Of a DNA stretch of 64,000 nt, positions 1 through 11,285 are shown in pieces. The stretch comes from Myxococcales bacterium (GTDB lineage Bacteria; Myxococcota_A; Polyangia; Haliangiales; Haliangiaceae). The notes under the pieces are model-generated. The model was not told the DNA's origin. It did no database searches and saw nothing but the letters and a program-made list of their open reading frames with translations. The position numbers were made by a program, and so were the translations under genes. The stretch is from NCBI GenBank assembly GCA_016794525.1, contig JAEUJY010000050.1:55925-119924 (forward strand), written 5' to 3'. The number at the start of each line of letters is the position of its first letter. The stretch's first letter is position 1.

Positions 1-1152
1 CGCGGCGTGAGCGGCCCGCTGCCGGTGATCGCCGGGCTGCGCCTGGCCCAGACCTTCGCCTGGCAGGACCCGACGGTGGTCGGCCTGCTCGAGCCGATCG
101 CGACCGGCCCGTACCGCAACCTGATCCGCCAGGAGGCCGCGTACCTCGCCGGCTACGGCGGTCGCGCCGGCACCGCCGCGGAGCGGTGGATCGCCCTGAT
201 GACCGACGTCGATCTCGCGGCCGAGCCGCCGGGGATCGACTACACCGCCTACGCGACGGTCACCGCCAGCGCGCGCGGCGCGCTCGGCTGGACCCAGGCC
301 ATGACGGCGTGGCGGCAGCGGGCGCTGGCCAGCGATCGCCTCGATCAGGTGCTGGCGTTCGTCCGCGCGGCGGCGCTGGCGCCGGGCGACGATCTCGACG
401 CCGGGCTCGACCGCGCGCAGGCGCTGGCCGGCGACGACGACGCGACGGTGGCGCGGCTGTACGTGCTCGCGATCAACAGCGGTCGCGCCGCCAAGGCGCA
501 GGCGCTGCTCGACGCTGCGCTGGCCCGCCACCCCGATCGGCCGGCGCTGTTGCGGCTGGCCTCGAGCCGCGCCGCCAACCTCGGCGATCCGGTCCACGCC
601 GCCGAGCTGCTCGACCGCGCGATGGCCGGCGAGGCCGATCAGCCGGTCGCGCTGACCCAGCTGCGCGACGACTACACCCAGCTGATCGCGTTCCACGGCC
701 AGGTGGCGCGCGCGACCACCGGCGCCGCCCGCGACGCCGCGATCGCCGCGGCGCTCGACGCCGGCCGCGACTGGCGCGCGATGGATCCCGACAACGCCGC
801 GCGCGAGCGTCTGCTGGCCGAGCTCTTGCTCGGGGTCGGCCAGGACGACGAGGCGTGGCGCTACCTGTCGTCGCCGATCGATCGCGCGCCGCGCGAGGGC
901 GGGTCGTTCCAGACCGCGGCCGAGGTGCTCGAGCGCGCGGGCAAGCTGGATCAGGCGCTGGGGCTGTGGCGCCGCGCGTTCGCGATCGACGCCACCAACC
1001 CGACCTGGCTGCAGCGCCAGGCGACCACCGAGCTCGCGCTGGGCGACAAGGACGCCGCGCGTGCCACCGTGCAGAAGATCCTCGACCGCAAGTGGCACGT
1101 GCGCTGGGACGGCGTGCGGTACTGGGCCGAGAACGCCCGACGCTCGATGTGA
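1..1152 (+). CDS. TPR-like repeat protein, 5' end outside window
   Basis: The reading frame is open from base 1, so the N-terminus probably lies outside the window, although a GTG at position 7 could serve as a start. The visible 380 or so residues are Ala/Leu-rich helical repeats. The C-terminal third has pairs such as ERAGKLDQALGLWRRAFAID followed by a further helix pair, which is the look of tetratricopeptide repeats. There is no signal peptide or catalytic motif in the visible part. TPR proteins usually scaffold protein-protein contacts; no partner is suggested by the convergent lipoprotein that follows 13 bp downstream. Assignment is by repeat pattern only. Confidence 0.6.
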   Translation, partial: RGVSGPLPVIAGLRLAQTFAWQDPTVVGLLEPIATGPYRNLIRQEAAYLAGYGGRAGTAAERWIALMTDVDLAAEPPGIDYTAYATVTASARGALGWTQAMTAWRQRALASDRLDQVLAFVRAAALAPGDDLDAGLDRAQALAGDDDATVARLYVLAINSGRAAKAQALLDAALARHPDRPALLRLASSRAANLGDPVHAAELLDRAMAGEADQPVALTQLRDDYTQLIAFHGQVARATTGAARDAAIAAALDAGRDWRAMDPDNAARERLLAELLLGVGQDDEAWRYLSSPIDRAPREGGSFQTAAEVLERAGKLDQALGLWRRAFAIDATNPTWLQRQATTELALGDKDAARATVQKILDRKWHVRWDGVRYWAENARRSM

Positions 1153-1165
1153 TCGCGCGCGCCGG

Positions 1166-1864
1166 CTACGGCGTCCAGGTCACGACCAGGCCGCCGACCT
1201 GGTAGCGGGTGCCGGGGCGGGCCTGGGGCGCGACGTCGATCGTCACGTCGTAGGCGCCGGCCGGCAGCGCGGTGCCGTCCTGGGCGACGCCGGTCCAGCG
1301 GAAGCTGCGGCCGATCGGCGCCAGGTCGCTGGCGATCGACGCGGTCACGAGCAGGTAGCGCGGCGCGCTCGCGCCGGCCGGCGTCGCGGCCAGCGCGACG
1401 TCGATCGGCCGGCCGACGGTGGCGGTGACGTCGACGTCGCGGTCGAGGTCGGCGCCGGTGAACGCCAGCGCGGTGGCGTCGAACTCGACGCCCTGCATGA
1501 CGACGATCGCGCTCGCGCTGGCGTCGATCAGCGGTCGGCCGTCGCCGTACGCGGTGGCGTGGACGCGGTAGGTGCCCGCCCGGGGCGCCGGCGTCGGCAG
1601 CGCCCAGGTGAGCCGGCCGACGGTGGCCGGCACCGTCCCCAGGGCGATCGTCGGATCGCCGACGCGATCCGGCACCAGCCCCAGGGCCAGCTCGACGTCA
1701 CCGTCGACGTCGGCGGCCCACGCGACCGCCAGCCCCTCGGCGGGCACCGGCACCAGCTCGACGGCGCCGCTGGGCGCGGTCACGCGCAGGTCGCGGATCG
1801 CCGGCGTCGGCGCCGGATCGGCGCAGGCGGCGGCCAGGCTCGCGAACAGCAGGGCGCGGCGCAT
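1166..1864 (-). CDS. predicted outer-surface lipoprotein, unknown function
   Basis: A 232-residue protein with a short basic-hydrophobic signal peptide ending in a lipobox (SLAAAC, Cys14) followed by DPAPTPAI, so it should be exported and lipidated. The remainder looks like all-beta, immunoglobulin-like sequence without catalytic motifs. The ATG at 1864 is preferred over an upstream in-frame ATG at 2026 because it opens the signal peptide. A TATGCT box ends 6 nt upstream of it, which fits a leaderless transcript. It is divergent from the GNAT gene, only 22 bp away, and both share one palindromic -10 region. Confidence 0.7.
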   Translation of the reverse strand: MRRALLFASLAAACADPAPTPAIRDLRVTAPSGAVELVPVPAEGLAVAWAADVDGDVELALGLVPDRVGDPTIALGTVPATVGRLTWALPTPAPRAGTYRVHATAYGDGRPLIDASASAIVVMQGVEFDATALAFTGADLDRDVDVTATVGRPIDVALAATPAGASAPRYLLVTASIASDLAPIGRSFRWTGVAQDGTALPAGAYDVTIDVAPQARPGTRYQVGGLVVTWTP

Positions 1865-1870
1865 CGCCCG

Positions 1871-1880
1871 AGCATATGCT
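1871..1880. promoter_or_regulatory. palindromic -10 box shared by two divergent genes
   Basis: AGCATATGCT is a perfect 10-bp palindrome, so it presents TATGCT on both strands. On each strand the box ends exactly 6 nt before the start codon (ATG 1864 on minus, GTG 1887 on plus). That spacing would place both transcription starts at or next to the start codons. The 22-bp intergenic region has no room for a Shine-Dalgarno leader on either side. Confidence 0.6.
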
Positions 1881-1886
1881 CTCCGC

Positions 1887-2465
1887 GTGGCCGAGATCGA
1901 CACCACCGCGCCGCGCACGGTCGCGCTGGCGGACGGCGCCCCGCTGGTGGTGCGCCCCGCCGCCGTGGCCGACGCGCCGGCCGTCGCCGTGATCGAGCGC
2001 GCGCTGGCGCTGGCCGGCGACGGCATGGTCGTGGCCGTCGACCAGGTGCGCGACGCGACCGCCGAGGCCCACCGGATCGACGCGATGTACCGCGGCTGGT
2101 CGGCGGGCGACGCGTCGATGATCGCGGTCGCCGCGCTGGCCGGCGAGGTGGTCGCGCACGCCAGCCTGCGGCAGCTCGCGCCGGCTCGCTGCCGCCACGT
2201 CGGCGTGCTGGCGATCGGCGTCGCGGCGACGGCGCGGCGGCGTGGCGTCGCCGCCGCGCTGCTCGGCTACCTGGTCGATCACGCCGCGGCCTGGGGGCTG
2301 GTGCGGCTCGAGCTGACGGTGCGCGCCGACAACGCGCCGGCGCAGGCGCTGTACCGGCGGCTGGGCTTCGTGGTCGAGGCCACCCGGGCGCGGTTCGTGC
2401 GCCTGGACGACGGGCGCTACGTCGACGACCTGGTGATGGTGCGGTTCCTGCCCGCGATCACCTGA
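1887..2465 (+). CDS. GNAT-family N-acetyltransferase
   Basis: A 192-residue GNAT fold. The acetyl-CoA pyrophosphate-binding motif A is visible as GVAATARRRGVAAALL, and motif B as the typical C-terminal strand-helix NAPAQALYRRLGFVVEATR. It transfers an acetyl group from acetyl-CoA to an amine; the substrate cannot be read from sequence. The GTG at 1887 is chosen because the conserved N-terminal strand follows soon after and a TATGCT box lies 6 nt upstream. Longer versions of the frame run into the divergent lipoprotein gene and are antisense artefacts. Confidence 0.85.
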   Translation: MAEIDTTAPRTVALADGAPLVVRPAAVADAPAVAVIERALALAGDGMVVAVDQVRDATAEAHRIDAMYRGWSAGDASMIAVAALAGEVVAHASLRQLAPARCRHVGVLAIGVAATARRRGVAAALLGYLVDHAAAWGLVRLELTVRADNAPAQALYRRLGFVVEATRARFVRLDDGRYVDDLVMVRFLPAIT

Positions 2466-2527
2466 CGCGGATCGGTTGAGGCGGCGTCGCGGAACACCGG
2501 CGGCGGCGCCGACGTTAGTATGCACAC

Positions 2528-3766
2528 ATGGATCCCTCGGCCCCAGGCCCCGAGCCTGGCACCCCGGCCGCGCCGGCGCCGCCGTCGCGCTCGGGTCGCA
2601 ACGCGATCGCCGCGCTCCTCGAGGAGGTGCCGGCCAAGAGCTTCCTCAAGTTCCTCAAGATCTCGGCCAAGCGGGCGTTCCGGCTGCGCATCGATCCCGG
2701 CGAGGTGCTGCCCGCCGAGCGCTACGAGCTGGCCCACGCCAACCCGCCGATCGTCGAGCCCAACCTGCAGGCGTTCCTGGCGTGGCGGCGCTCGGTGCTG
2801 TTCCTGGTCGGCTGCGCGCTGATCCCGCTGACGATCATCGGCCTCTACAACGGGCTGTCGGGCAACCTCCCCGATCCGATCCGGTTCGTGAAGCTGGCGC
2901 CGGCGGTGGCCGAGGCGCTGTTCTTGATCATCGCCTGGACCCAGCTCAAGAACTGGGCGCACTGGCGGCGGCAGCGGCGCTGGCTGTTCTGGGGCTGGCT
3001 CCTGTTCTTGATCACCCCGTTCATCGTGTTCATCTACCCGCTGCGCACGATCATCGACGACTGGCATCGGCCCCACAACAAGGCCGAGCTGATGGCGCAG
3101 AAGGACGCGCTCCTGGCGATGGGCGTCGACGGGGTCAAGCAGCGCATCCTGATGCCGTTCGTGTTCGCGATGATCGCGATGCTGCAGCTCGCGCCCAAGG
3201 CGATCTCGCTGATGCCGGGGCTGGTGCGCGCGTCGATGGTGGTCAAGCTGCTGTTCCCGGGCAGCTCGGCGCCGGGCTGGCTGATCGCGATGGCCGCGCC
3301 GATGTACGCGCTGCTGGCCTACGTCATCCTGATCATCCCCTACCAGTTCACCGGCGACCCGCGCTTCATCACCGGCATCCTGCTGGTGGTGGTGGGGCAG
3401 GGCGTGCTGGCCCGCGCCGGGTTCCGGCTGGCGCGGCCGATGTCCGAGGACGAGGCGGTCAAGGCGATCAAGGTCGCGCGCAAGATCTACCTGCTGACGA
3501 TGCTGCTGTCGGCGGTGATGATCGTCGCGGCGCTGTACGGCCTGGTGACCCAGCTGCACCTGCGCATCACCGACGTCGTGCTGACCGTGCTCAAGTTCGA
3601 GTCGAACGTGCTGATGCTGACGATGATCGGCGCCGACCTGGTGGTCACCAACCTCGACCGCGCCCGCACCTACACCGCGGGCGCCGACCACGTCGAGGAC
3701 GCGGCCGAGCAGAAGATCGCCGCGTTCGTCGGCCTCGACGCGCCGCCCGGCCCGCCGCCCGCGTGA
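2528..3766 (+). CDS. polytopic membrane protein of unknown function
   Basis: A 412-residue protein with a Pro/Ala-rich cytoplasmic start, then about seven hydrophobic segments grouped in three blocks (residues roughly 80-180, 210-300 and 310-390). A charged loop lies between the first two blocks. The C-terminus is again Pro-rich. No transporter or enzyme motif was recognised. TAGTAT ends exactly 6 nt before the ATG, so the mRNA is probably leaderless. It converges tail to tail with the following lipoprotein gene, with a single base between the stop codons. Confidence 0.75.
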   Translation: MDPSAPGPEPGTPAAPAPPSRSGRNAIAALLEEVPAKSFLKFLKISAKRAFRLRIDPGEVLPAERYELAHANPPIVEPNLQAFLAWRRSVLFLVGCALIPLTIIGLYNGLSGNLPDPIRFVKLAPAVAEALFLIIAWTQLKNWAHWRRQRRWLFWGWLLFLITPFIVFIYPLRTIIDDWHRPHNKAELMAQKDALLAMGVDGVKQRILMPFVFAMIAMLQLAPKAISLMPGLVRASMVVKLLFPGSSAPGWLIAMAAPMYALLAYVILIIPYQFTGDPRFITGILLVVVGQGVLARAGFRLARPMSEDEAVKAIKVARKIYLLTMLLSAVMIVAALYGLVTQLHLRITDVVLTVLKFESNVLMLTMIGADLVVTNLDRARTYTAGADHVEDAAEQKIAAFVGLDAPPGPPPA

Positions 3767-3767
3767 G

Positions 3768-4421
3768 TCACGGCGTGGCGGGCGCGGCGGGCTCGGCCGG
3801 CGGCTCGCCCGGCGCGGCCCCCTCGTCGGGCGCGGTGCCCTCGGTCGGCGCGGCGCCCTCGGCCGGCTCGGCGGTCGGCGGCGGCGCGGTCGGCGGCAGC
3901 ACCTTCCAGTCGATGCTCCCGGTCTGGTTCTTGATCGTCACCTCGATGGTCAGCGCCTGGTCCGGCACCTGCGCGGTGCAGGTGAAGGTGCCCGGCACCG
4001 ACGGCCGCACCGCCGCGCCGCAGCTCACGCCCGTCGCGGCGAGGCCGTTCTCCTTGAGGTTGGCGGCGATCGCGGCCTCGACCTTGGCGCCGATGATGAA
4101 GCCCTCGGTGATCGCGAACGAGACGTTGCCCGACTCGTCGTTCTGGGTGACCAGCACCTTGCCCTTCACGCCGCCCAGCTCGATCGTGCAGTCGAAGGTG
4201 CCACCCTTCTTGATCTTGATGCCGGTCGGGCAGGTGGCCTTGGCCTCGAGCCCGGTGTCGGCCTTGAGCCGCTCGGTGATGATCGCCTCGCCCTTCTTGC
4301 TGTCGATGGTCTTGCCACCGCACGAGGCCTGGAACGAGCACCCGCCGATGACGATCGGCAGCACGAGGTGGGCGAGGCCGAAACCGCGGCCGGGAGACGA
4401 AGTCGACGGGCGTTGACGCAT
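3768..4421 (-). CDS. DUF4333-like lipoprotein with two Cys repeats
   Basis: A 217-residue exported lipoprotein: signal peptide with lipobox VIGGC (Cys28), then two related domains of about 65 residues. Each domain has the pattern of a helix (EAIITERLKAD / AKVEAAIAANLKEN), a Cys-containing turn and a beta hairpin ending in FDCTI or FTCTA. This is how actinobacterial DUF4333 domains look. The last 45 residues are low-complexity Pro/Ala/Glu. The ATG at 4421 is favoured by the signal peptide and by TACGAT ending 6 nt upstream. The role at the cell envelope is unknown. Confidence 0.7.
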   Translation of the reverse strand: MRQRPSTSSPGRGFGLAHLVLPIVIGGCSFQASCGGKTIDSKKGEAIITERLKADTGLEAKATCPTGIKIKKGGTFDCTIELGGVKGKVLVTQNDESGNVSFAITEGFIIGAKVEAAIAANLKENGLAATGVSCGAAVRPSVPGTFTCTAQVPDQALTIEVTIKNQTGSIDWKVLPPTAPPPTAEPAEGAAPTEGTAPDEGAAPGEPPAEPAAPATP

Positions 4422-4617
4422 GGGCCCATCGTACCGACATCCGCGGGACGCCGCGCCTCGCGACCGTGTTTCTCGTTGACAGCGCGCGCCGGCTTCTGCA
4501 AGGTGCAGATCTCGATGCGCGCGGGTGCGCGCGTCGGCGCGCGCCGGGGGATGTCGGGAAGGGACCACGCGAGTCGGTCCGGTGCGTGGCTCGTCGCGAC
4601 TCGCCAGGGACCGTGTC
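4422..4617. promoter_or_regulatory. divergent intergenic region with candidate sigma-70 promoter
   Basis: This 196-bp gap lies between the lipoprotein (minus) and the RNA ligase (plus). On the plus strand TTGACA at 4476-4481 is followed 17 nt later by CAAGGT (4499-4504), a plausible but weak promoter that would leave a leader of about 107 nt rich in GCGCGC self-complementarity. On the minus strand TACGAT (4428-4433 in plus coordinates) serves the lipoprotein. No ORF is supported here. Confidence 0.4.
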
Positions 4618-5622
4618 ATGGAACGCAAGCTCGTCTCGATCCAGCGGATCGAATCGCTCGAACCCATCGTCGGCGCCGACCAGATCGTCAAGGCCCGCGT
4701 CATGGGCTGGGACGTCGTCGTCAAGAAGGCCGAGTTCGCCGTCGGCGATCCGTGCGTCTTCTTCGAGATCGACAGCGTCCTGCCCGACGGCGCGCCGTGG
4801 GCCGAGTTCATGCGGCCGCGCGGCTTCCGCGTGAAGACCGCCCGGCTGCGCGGGGTGCTGTCGCAGGGCCTGGCGCTGCCGGTGGCGATCCTGCCGGCCG
4901 ACGCGGCGCGGCCGGCGCCCGACGTCGATCTGCGCGACCTGCTCGGCGTGACCAAGTACGAGCCGGAGCTGCCCGACAGCCGCGAGGTCGCCGGGCCGTT
5001 CCCCGGCGCGGTGCCCAAGACCGACGAGATCCGCCTGCAGTCGGCGCTGGGCGTGCTCGACGAGCTGCGCGGCCAGCCGTTCTACGTGACGACCAAGTGC
5101 GACGGCACGTCGGCGACGTACTACCGCGCGCCCGACGGCGCGTTCACCGCGTGCTCGCGCAACTGGGCGCTGGCGCCCGGCCCCAACCCGGTGTGGCGGG
5201 CGGCCGAGCGTCACCGCCTGGCCGACGCGTTGCCGCCGGGGTTCGCGATCCAAGGCGAGCTGTGCGGCCCGGGCATCCAGCGCAACCGGCTGGGGCTGAC
5301 CGAGCTGGCGTTGTTCGTGTTCAGCGTCCACGACGTGCGCGCCGGTCGCCGGCTCGATCACGGCGAGCTGGTGGCGTTCGCCGATGCCCACGGCCTGGCG
5401 ACGGTGCCGATCGAGGAGGTCGTCACCGGCGAGCCCGCCGCCAGCTACCCGCACTCGCTTGAGCACTGGCTCGAGCGCGCGCGCGGCCTGTACGCGGGCA
5501 CGACCAACCGCAAGGAGGGCATCGTCGTCCGGCCGCTGACCGAGACGCTGTCGCCGACCCTCGGCGGCCGCCTGTCGTTCAAGGTCATCAACAACGACTT
5601 CTTGCTGAAGGACGAGGCCTAG
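4618..5622 (+). CDS. ATP-dependent RNA ligase, DraRnl (Rnl5) type
   Basis: A 334-residue nucleotidyltransferase. Motif I with the adenylated lysine is KCDG (K160) in VTTKCDGTSATYY. Motif III is visible in GFAIQGELCGPG, motif IV in RKEGIVVRP, and motif V in LSFKVINNDFLL. About 150 residues precede motif I and look like an N-terminal OB-fold, as in the Deinococcus radiodurans RNA ligase, whose length (about 340) also matches. The family seals 3'-OH/5'-phosphate RNA ends, preferentially in nicked duplexes. The ATG at 4618 was chosen because ERKLVSIQRI begins the conserved domain. A strong hairpin follows the stop codon. Confidence 0.85.
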   Translation: MERKLVSIQRIESLEPIVGADQIVKARVMGWDVVVKKAEFAVGDPCVFFEIDSVLPDGAPWAEFMRPRGFRVKTARLRGVLSQGLALPVAILPADAARPAPDVDLRDLLGVTKYEPELPDSREVAGPFPGAVPKTDEIRLQSALGVLDELRGQPFYVTTKCDGTSATYYRAPDGAFTACSRNWALAPGPNPVWRAAERHRLADALPPGFAIQGELCGPGIQRNRLGLTELALFVFSVHDVRAGRRLDHGELVAFADAHGLATVPIEEVVTGEPAASYPHSLEHWLERARGLYAGTTNRKEGIVVRPLTETLSPTLGGRLSFKVINNDFLLKDEA

Positions 5623-5663
5623 CAGGTCGCTGAGCAACGCCGGAGGCGTTCTCGGCGACCTGC
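5622..5663 (+). terminator. long hairpin after the RNA ligase gene
   Basis: The outer arms GCAGGTCGC (5622-5630) and GCGACCTGC (5655-5663) are exact complements, and the inner arms AACGCC (5636-5641) and GGCGTT (5645-5650) are also exact. The structure overlaps the ligase stop codon and has no T-tract. It is probably a terminator or 3'-end stabiliser. Confidence 0.6.
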
Positions 5664-5693
5664 CCCGTGCCCGTGCCCGTGCCCGTGCCCGTG
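5664..5693 (+). repeat. hexanucleotide tandem repeat (CCCGTG)5
   Basis: Five exact copies of CCCGTG directly follow the hairpin, with a degenerate sixth (CCCGAT). It is one of several hexamer tracts in the window. The others use a different unit (GGCTCC/GGTTCC). Confidence 0.85.
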
Positions 5694-5792
5694 CCCGATC
5701 CGTTCTCGATTCCCCGATCTCCTTCGGAGCAGACCGGGGGCAAGCCGGGCCCGGGCCTTGTGGGCGCGCGCGCCGCGTGCCAGGTTGCGTCG

Positions 5793-8300
<2,508 letters not shown>

Positions 8301-9390
8301 AAGACGCCCAGCGCGAGGCCGCGGCGCTCGCGCGGCGCGTGATCGGCGAGCAGCGCCTTGCCGACGCCGTCGGTGAGCGCGATGTACACGCCGTAGACCG
8401 CGAGCAGCGGCCAGATCGCGGTCGCGCCGGTGACGGCGAGGCCGAGGTAGACCGCGGCGTAGATCGCCCAGCCGACGGCGAGCAGCGGCCAGCGGCCGAC
8501 CCGATCGCTGAGCAGGCCGGCGGGGTACGAGGCCAGCGTGAACACCAGGCTGTACAGCGCGTACACCAGCACGACCTCCCACGGCGCCAGGCCGACCTGG
8601 CTGGCGCGCAAGAGCAAGAACGTGTCGCTGCTGTTGGCCAGCGAGAACAGCAGCAAGAACCCCATGATGATCCAGTAGCGGCGCGACAGCCCGCGCAGCC
8701 CGTCGCGCAAGGTCGGCGGCGGCCCGCTCGGCGCGGCGGCGACCGGGTGGGGCGGCTCGCGCAGGAGCAGCGTGCACGCCAGCGCCGCCAGCCCCAGGCC
8801 GGCGGCGATCGCGAAGATCGTGCGGAACGCGGTGGCGGTGTGATCGACCTGGGTCGCGGTCGCGCCCTCGACCGGCGAGCCGCTCAGCCACCACAAGAGC
8901 AGCGCCGCGCCGAGCACGCCGACCACGGCGCCGGCGCTGTCCATCGCGCGGTGCAGGCCGAACGCCCGGCCGCGATCGGCGGCCGGCGTGGTGTCGGCGA
9001 TCAGCGCGTCGCGCGGGCTCGAGCGGATGCCCTTGCCGACGCGATCGACGGTGCGGCCGAGCAGCACCATCGGCCACGCCACCGCCGCGACCAAGAGGCC
9101 CTTGCCGAGCACCGGCAGGCCGTAGCCCCAGCGCACGTACGGCACGCGGCGGCGGAAGCGATCGCTGCGCCAGCCGACCCACGCCGACAACAGCGCGACG
9201 ACGCCCTGCGCGACGCCCTCGACCCAGCCCAGCGAGGTGGCCGACGCGCCCAGCACCACCACCATGAACAGCGGCAGGAGCGGGTAGATCATCTCGCTCG
9301 AGACGTCGTTGAAGAACGACACCCAGCCGAGCACGACGACCTCGCGCGGCAGCGGCGCGCGGGGCGGGGCGGCGGGGGGCGGCGGGCTGG

Positions 9391-11250
9391 TCATCGGCGG
9401 CGGGGCGGCGCGAAGTCGAAGCGGCCGAGCCCATCGGGGCCGAGGACCAGCAGCCGCTGGTGGCCCGTCGCGCCGCGCTGCCCCAGCGCCACGACGCGCT
9501 GGCCGCGGTCGGTGGTCGGCAAGCGCAGCGTCGCGCCGATCGCGTCCTCGGGGCTCGCGCCTCCCAGCGTCATCGCCACGCCGAGATCGGCGCCGACCGG
9601 GACCAGCGCGACGGTGTCGTCGATGTCGTCGCCGTTGGCGTCGAGCGAGGCCAGCGCGGTCGGCGTCGCCGGCACCGGGTGCGAGATGATGCCGTCGGGG
9701 ACCAGCCGCGCGTCGCGCGTCAGCCGGTACGACTGGACGCGCAGGCCGTTGTCGACGACCGCGGTGGCGATCACCGACGGGTTCGTGCCGAGCGCCGCCG
9801 CGGTCACCGCGCCGAGCAGGTTGGTGTCGATGATCGTCGCCTGGCTGGGGCCGGTGGTCAGGAGCGTCGTCGTCGCCTGGGTCGCGCTGGTCCGGCGGAC
9901 CGCGAGCGCGGGCTGGGTCGTCAGCTCGCCGTCCGACGTCGTCCCCCGCACGCAGGCCGCGCCGAGCAGCTCGACGGCTTCGCCGTCATCGAGCCAGGCC
10001 TGGAGCGCCGCGGCGAACTGGCCGCTGTCGACGCCGTCGGCCGCCGGCGTCCGCTCGAGGCTCAGGTAGCCCCGCGCCGTCGTGCCGGTGACGGCGAGCA
10101 CGCCGACGCTGCCGGCGCTGCCGCACGGCGGGAACGCCAGGAGCTGGTCGGCCGCGACGGTGACCTCGTCGCTGGGGCTGGCCTGCCAGGCGTCGTCCAC
10201 GAACTCCAGCGTGGTCCAGCCGGTCGCGGTCCGCGTCGCCAGCGTCACCGGACCCTGGACGGTCGGCTGGAACGCGACCAGCGCCCGCGCGCCGGGGAGG
10301 TCCGGCCCGCGGGTGGGCTCCATCGCGCCGGTGGTGGTGACGTGGAAGCTCACGAGCCGTGGCGGACCTGCGGCGCGCTGGTGCAGCGCCGCCACGTTGA
10401 GGCAGCCGACCGGCTCGGCACAGTCGAAGGTCACCCACGACGGCGCGATCTGGTTGGGCGCCTGGTCCGCGGCGAGCCACGCCCGCGCGGGATCGACCTG
10501 GATGCTGACCGGGATCCGGTTGACCTCGTCGGACCAGGCCCCGCGGATCACGAGCTGGGCGGCGCCGGCCGGCGCGTCGTCGCCCGGCAGCTGATCGAGC
10601 GGCAGCTGCGTCAGGCCGCTGACCGTGAACACGCTGTCGGTGGCGTCGACCTTGGTGACGGTCACCATCGGGGCATCGCCGCTCGTCGTGAGCGGCAGGT
10701 CGCCGACGCCGGTGCGCAGCACGAACCGCAGGGCGGCCTGGCTCACCGGGGCGCCGTCGCGCCGCCGCTCGCGGGCCAGCAGCTCGAACGCGTCGGTGTC
10801 GGCCAGCGTCAGGCTCGGCGTCACCGCCTCGGAGTCGATCACCCGGGTGATCAGCGCAGGCTCCATCGAGATCGGGACCGGCCGGTCCGCCTCGATGGCG
10901 TCCCGCACCTCCGCGCACCCGCCGGCGATCACCGCGCCGGCCAGGTCGTAGCCGGTCACCACGAACAGCTTGGGGTCGACGCGCGGCACGTTGGTCAGCG
11001 TCGCCGGGACGCCCGCTGGCTGATCGTGGATGAACTCACGCGTGCCGAGCCGCAGGTCCGCGGCGCTGAGCTCGAGGTAGCGCGCGGCGTCGCAGTCGGC
11101 GTTCGCGACGACGACCGCGAGATCGTAGCTCGTGACCGCCTCGGCGAGCGACCCGGGGCCGTCCCCAGGAAACACCAGCTGCACCTCGACCGTCGGGTCG
11201 GTGCAGGCGGTCGCGAGCCCGAGCGCGAGCAAGGCGAGATGGCGACGCAT
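9391..11250 (-). CDS. large predicted lipoprotein with beta-rich repeats
   Basis: A 619-residue protein with signal peptide MRRHLALLALGLATAC and lipobox Cys16. The C-terminal third has segments like SLDANGDDIDDTVALVPVG and LLVLGPDGLGRFDF, which resemble FG-GAP or VCBS-type propeller strands of secreted proteins. The middle has scattered Cys and no catalytic motif. TATCGT ends 7 nt before the ATG, so it can be transcribed on its own, though only 35 bp separate it from the CLC-F gene upstream. Its stop overlaps the MFS start. Function unknown. Confidence 0.7.
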   Translation of the reverse strand: MRRHLALLALGLATACTDPTVEVQLVFPGDGPGSLAEAVTSYDLAVVVANADCDAARYLELSAADLRLGTREFIHDQPAGVPATLTNVPRVDPKLFVVTGYDLAGAVIAGGCAEVRDAIEADRPVPISMEPALITRVIDSEAVTPSLTLADTDAFELLARERRRDGAPVSQAALRFVLRTGVGDLPLTTSGDAPMVTVTKVDATDSVFTVSGLTQLPLDQLPGDDAPAGAAQLVIRGAWSDEVNRIPVSIQVDPARAWLAADQAPNQIAPSWVTFDCAEPVGCLNVAALHQRAAGPPRLVSFHVTTTGAMEPTRGPDLPGARALVAFQPTVQGPVTLATRTATGWTTLEFVDDAWQASPSDEVTVAADQLLAFPPCGSAGSVGVLAVTGTTARGYLSLERTPAADGVDSGQFAAALQAWLDDGEAVELLGAACVRGTTSDGELTTQPALAVRRTSATQATTTLLTTGPSQATIIDTNLLGAVTAAALGTNPSVIATAVVDNGLRVQSYRLTRDARLVPDGIISHPVPATPTALASLDANGDDIDDTVALVPVGADLGVAMTLGGASPEDAIGATLRLPTTDRGQRVVALGQRGATGHQRLLVLGPDGLGRFDFAPPRRR

Positions 11251-11285
11251 CGGCGGCACGATACACCCGGCGCGCGGCGCGCCGC

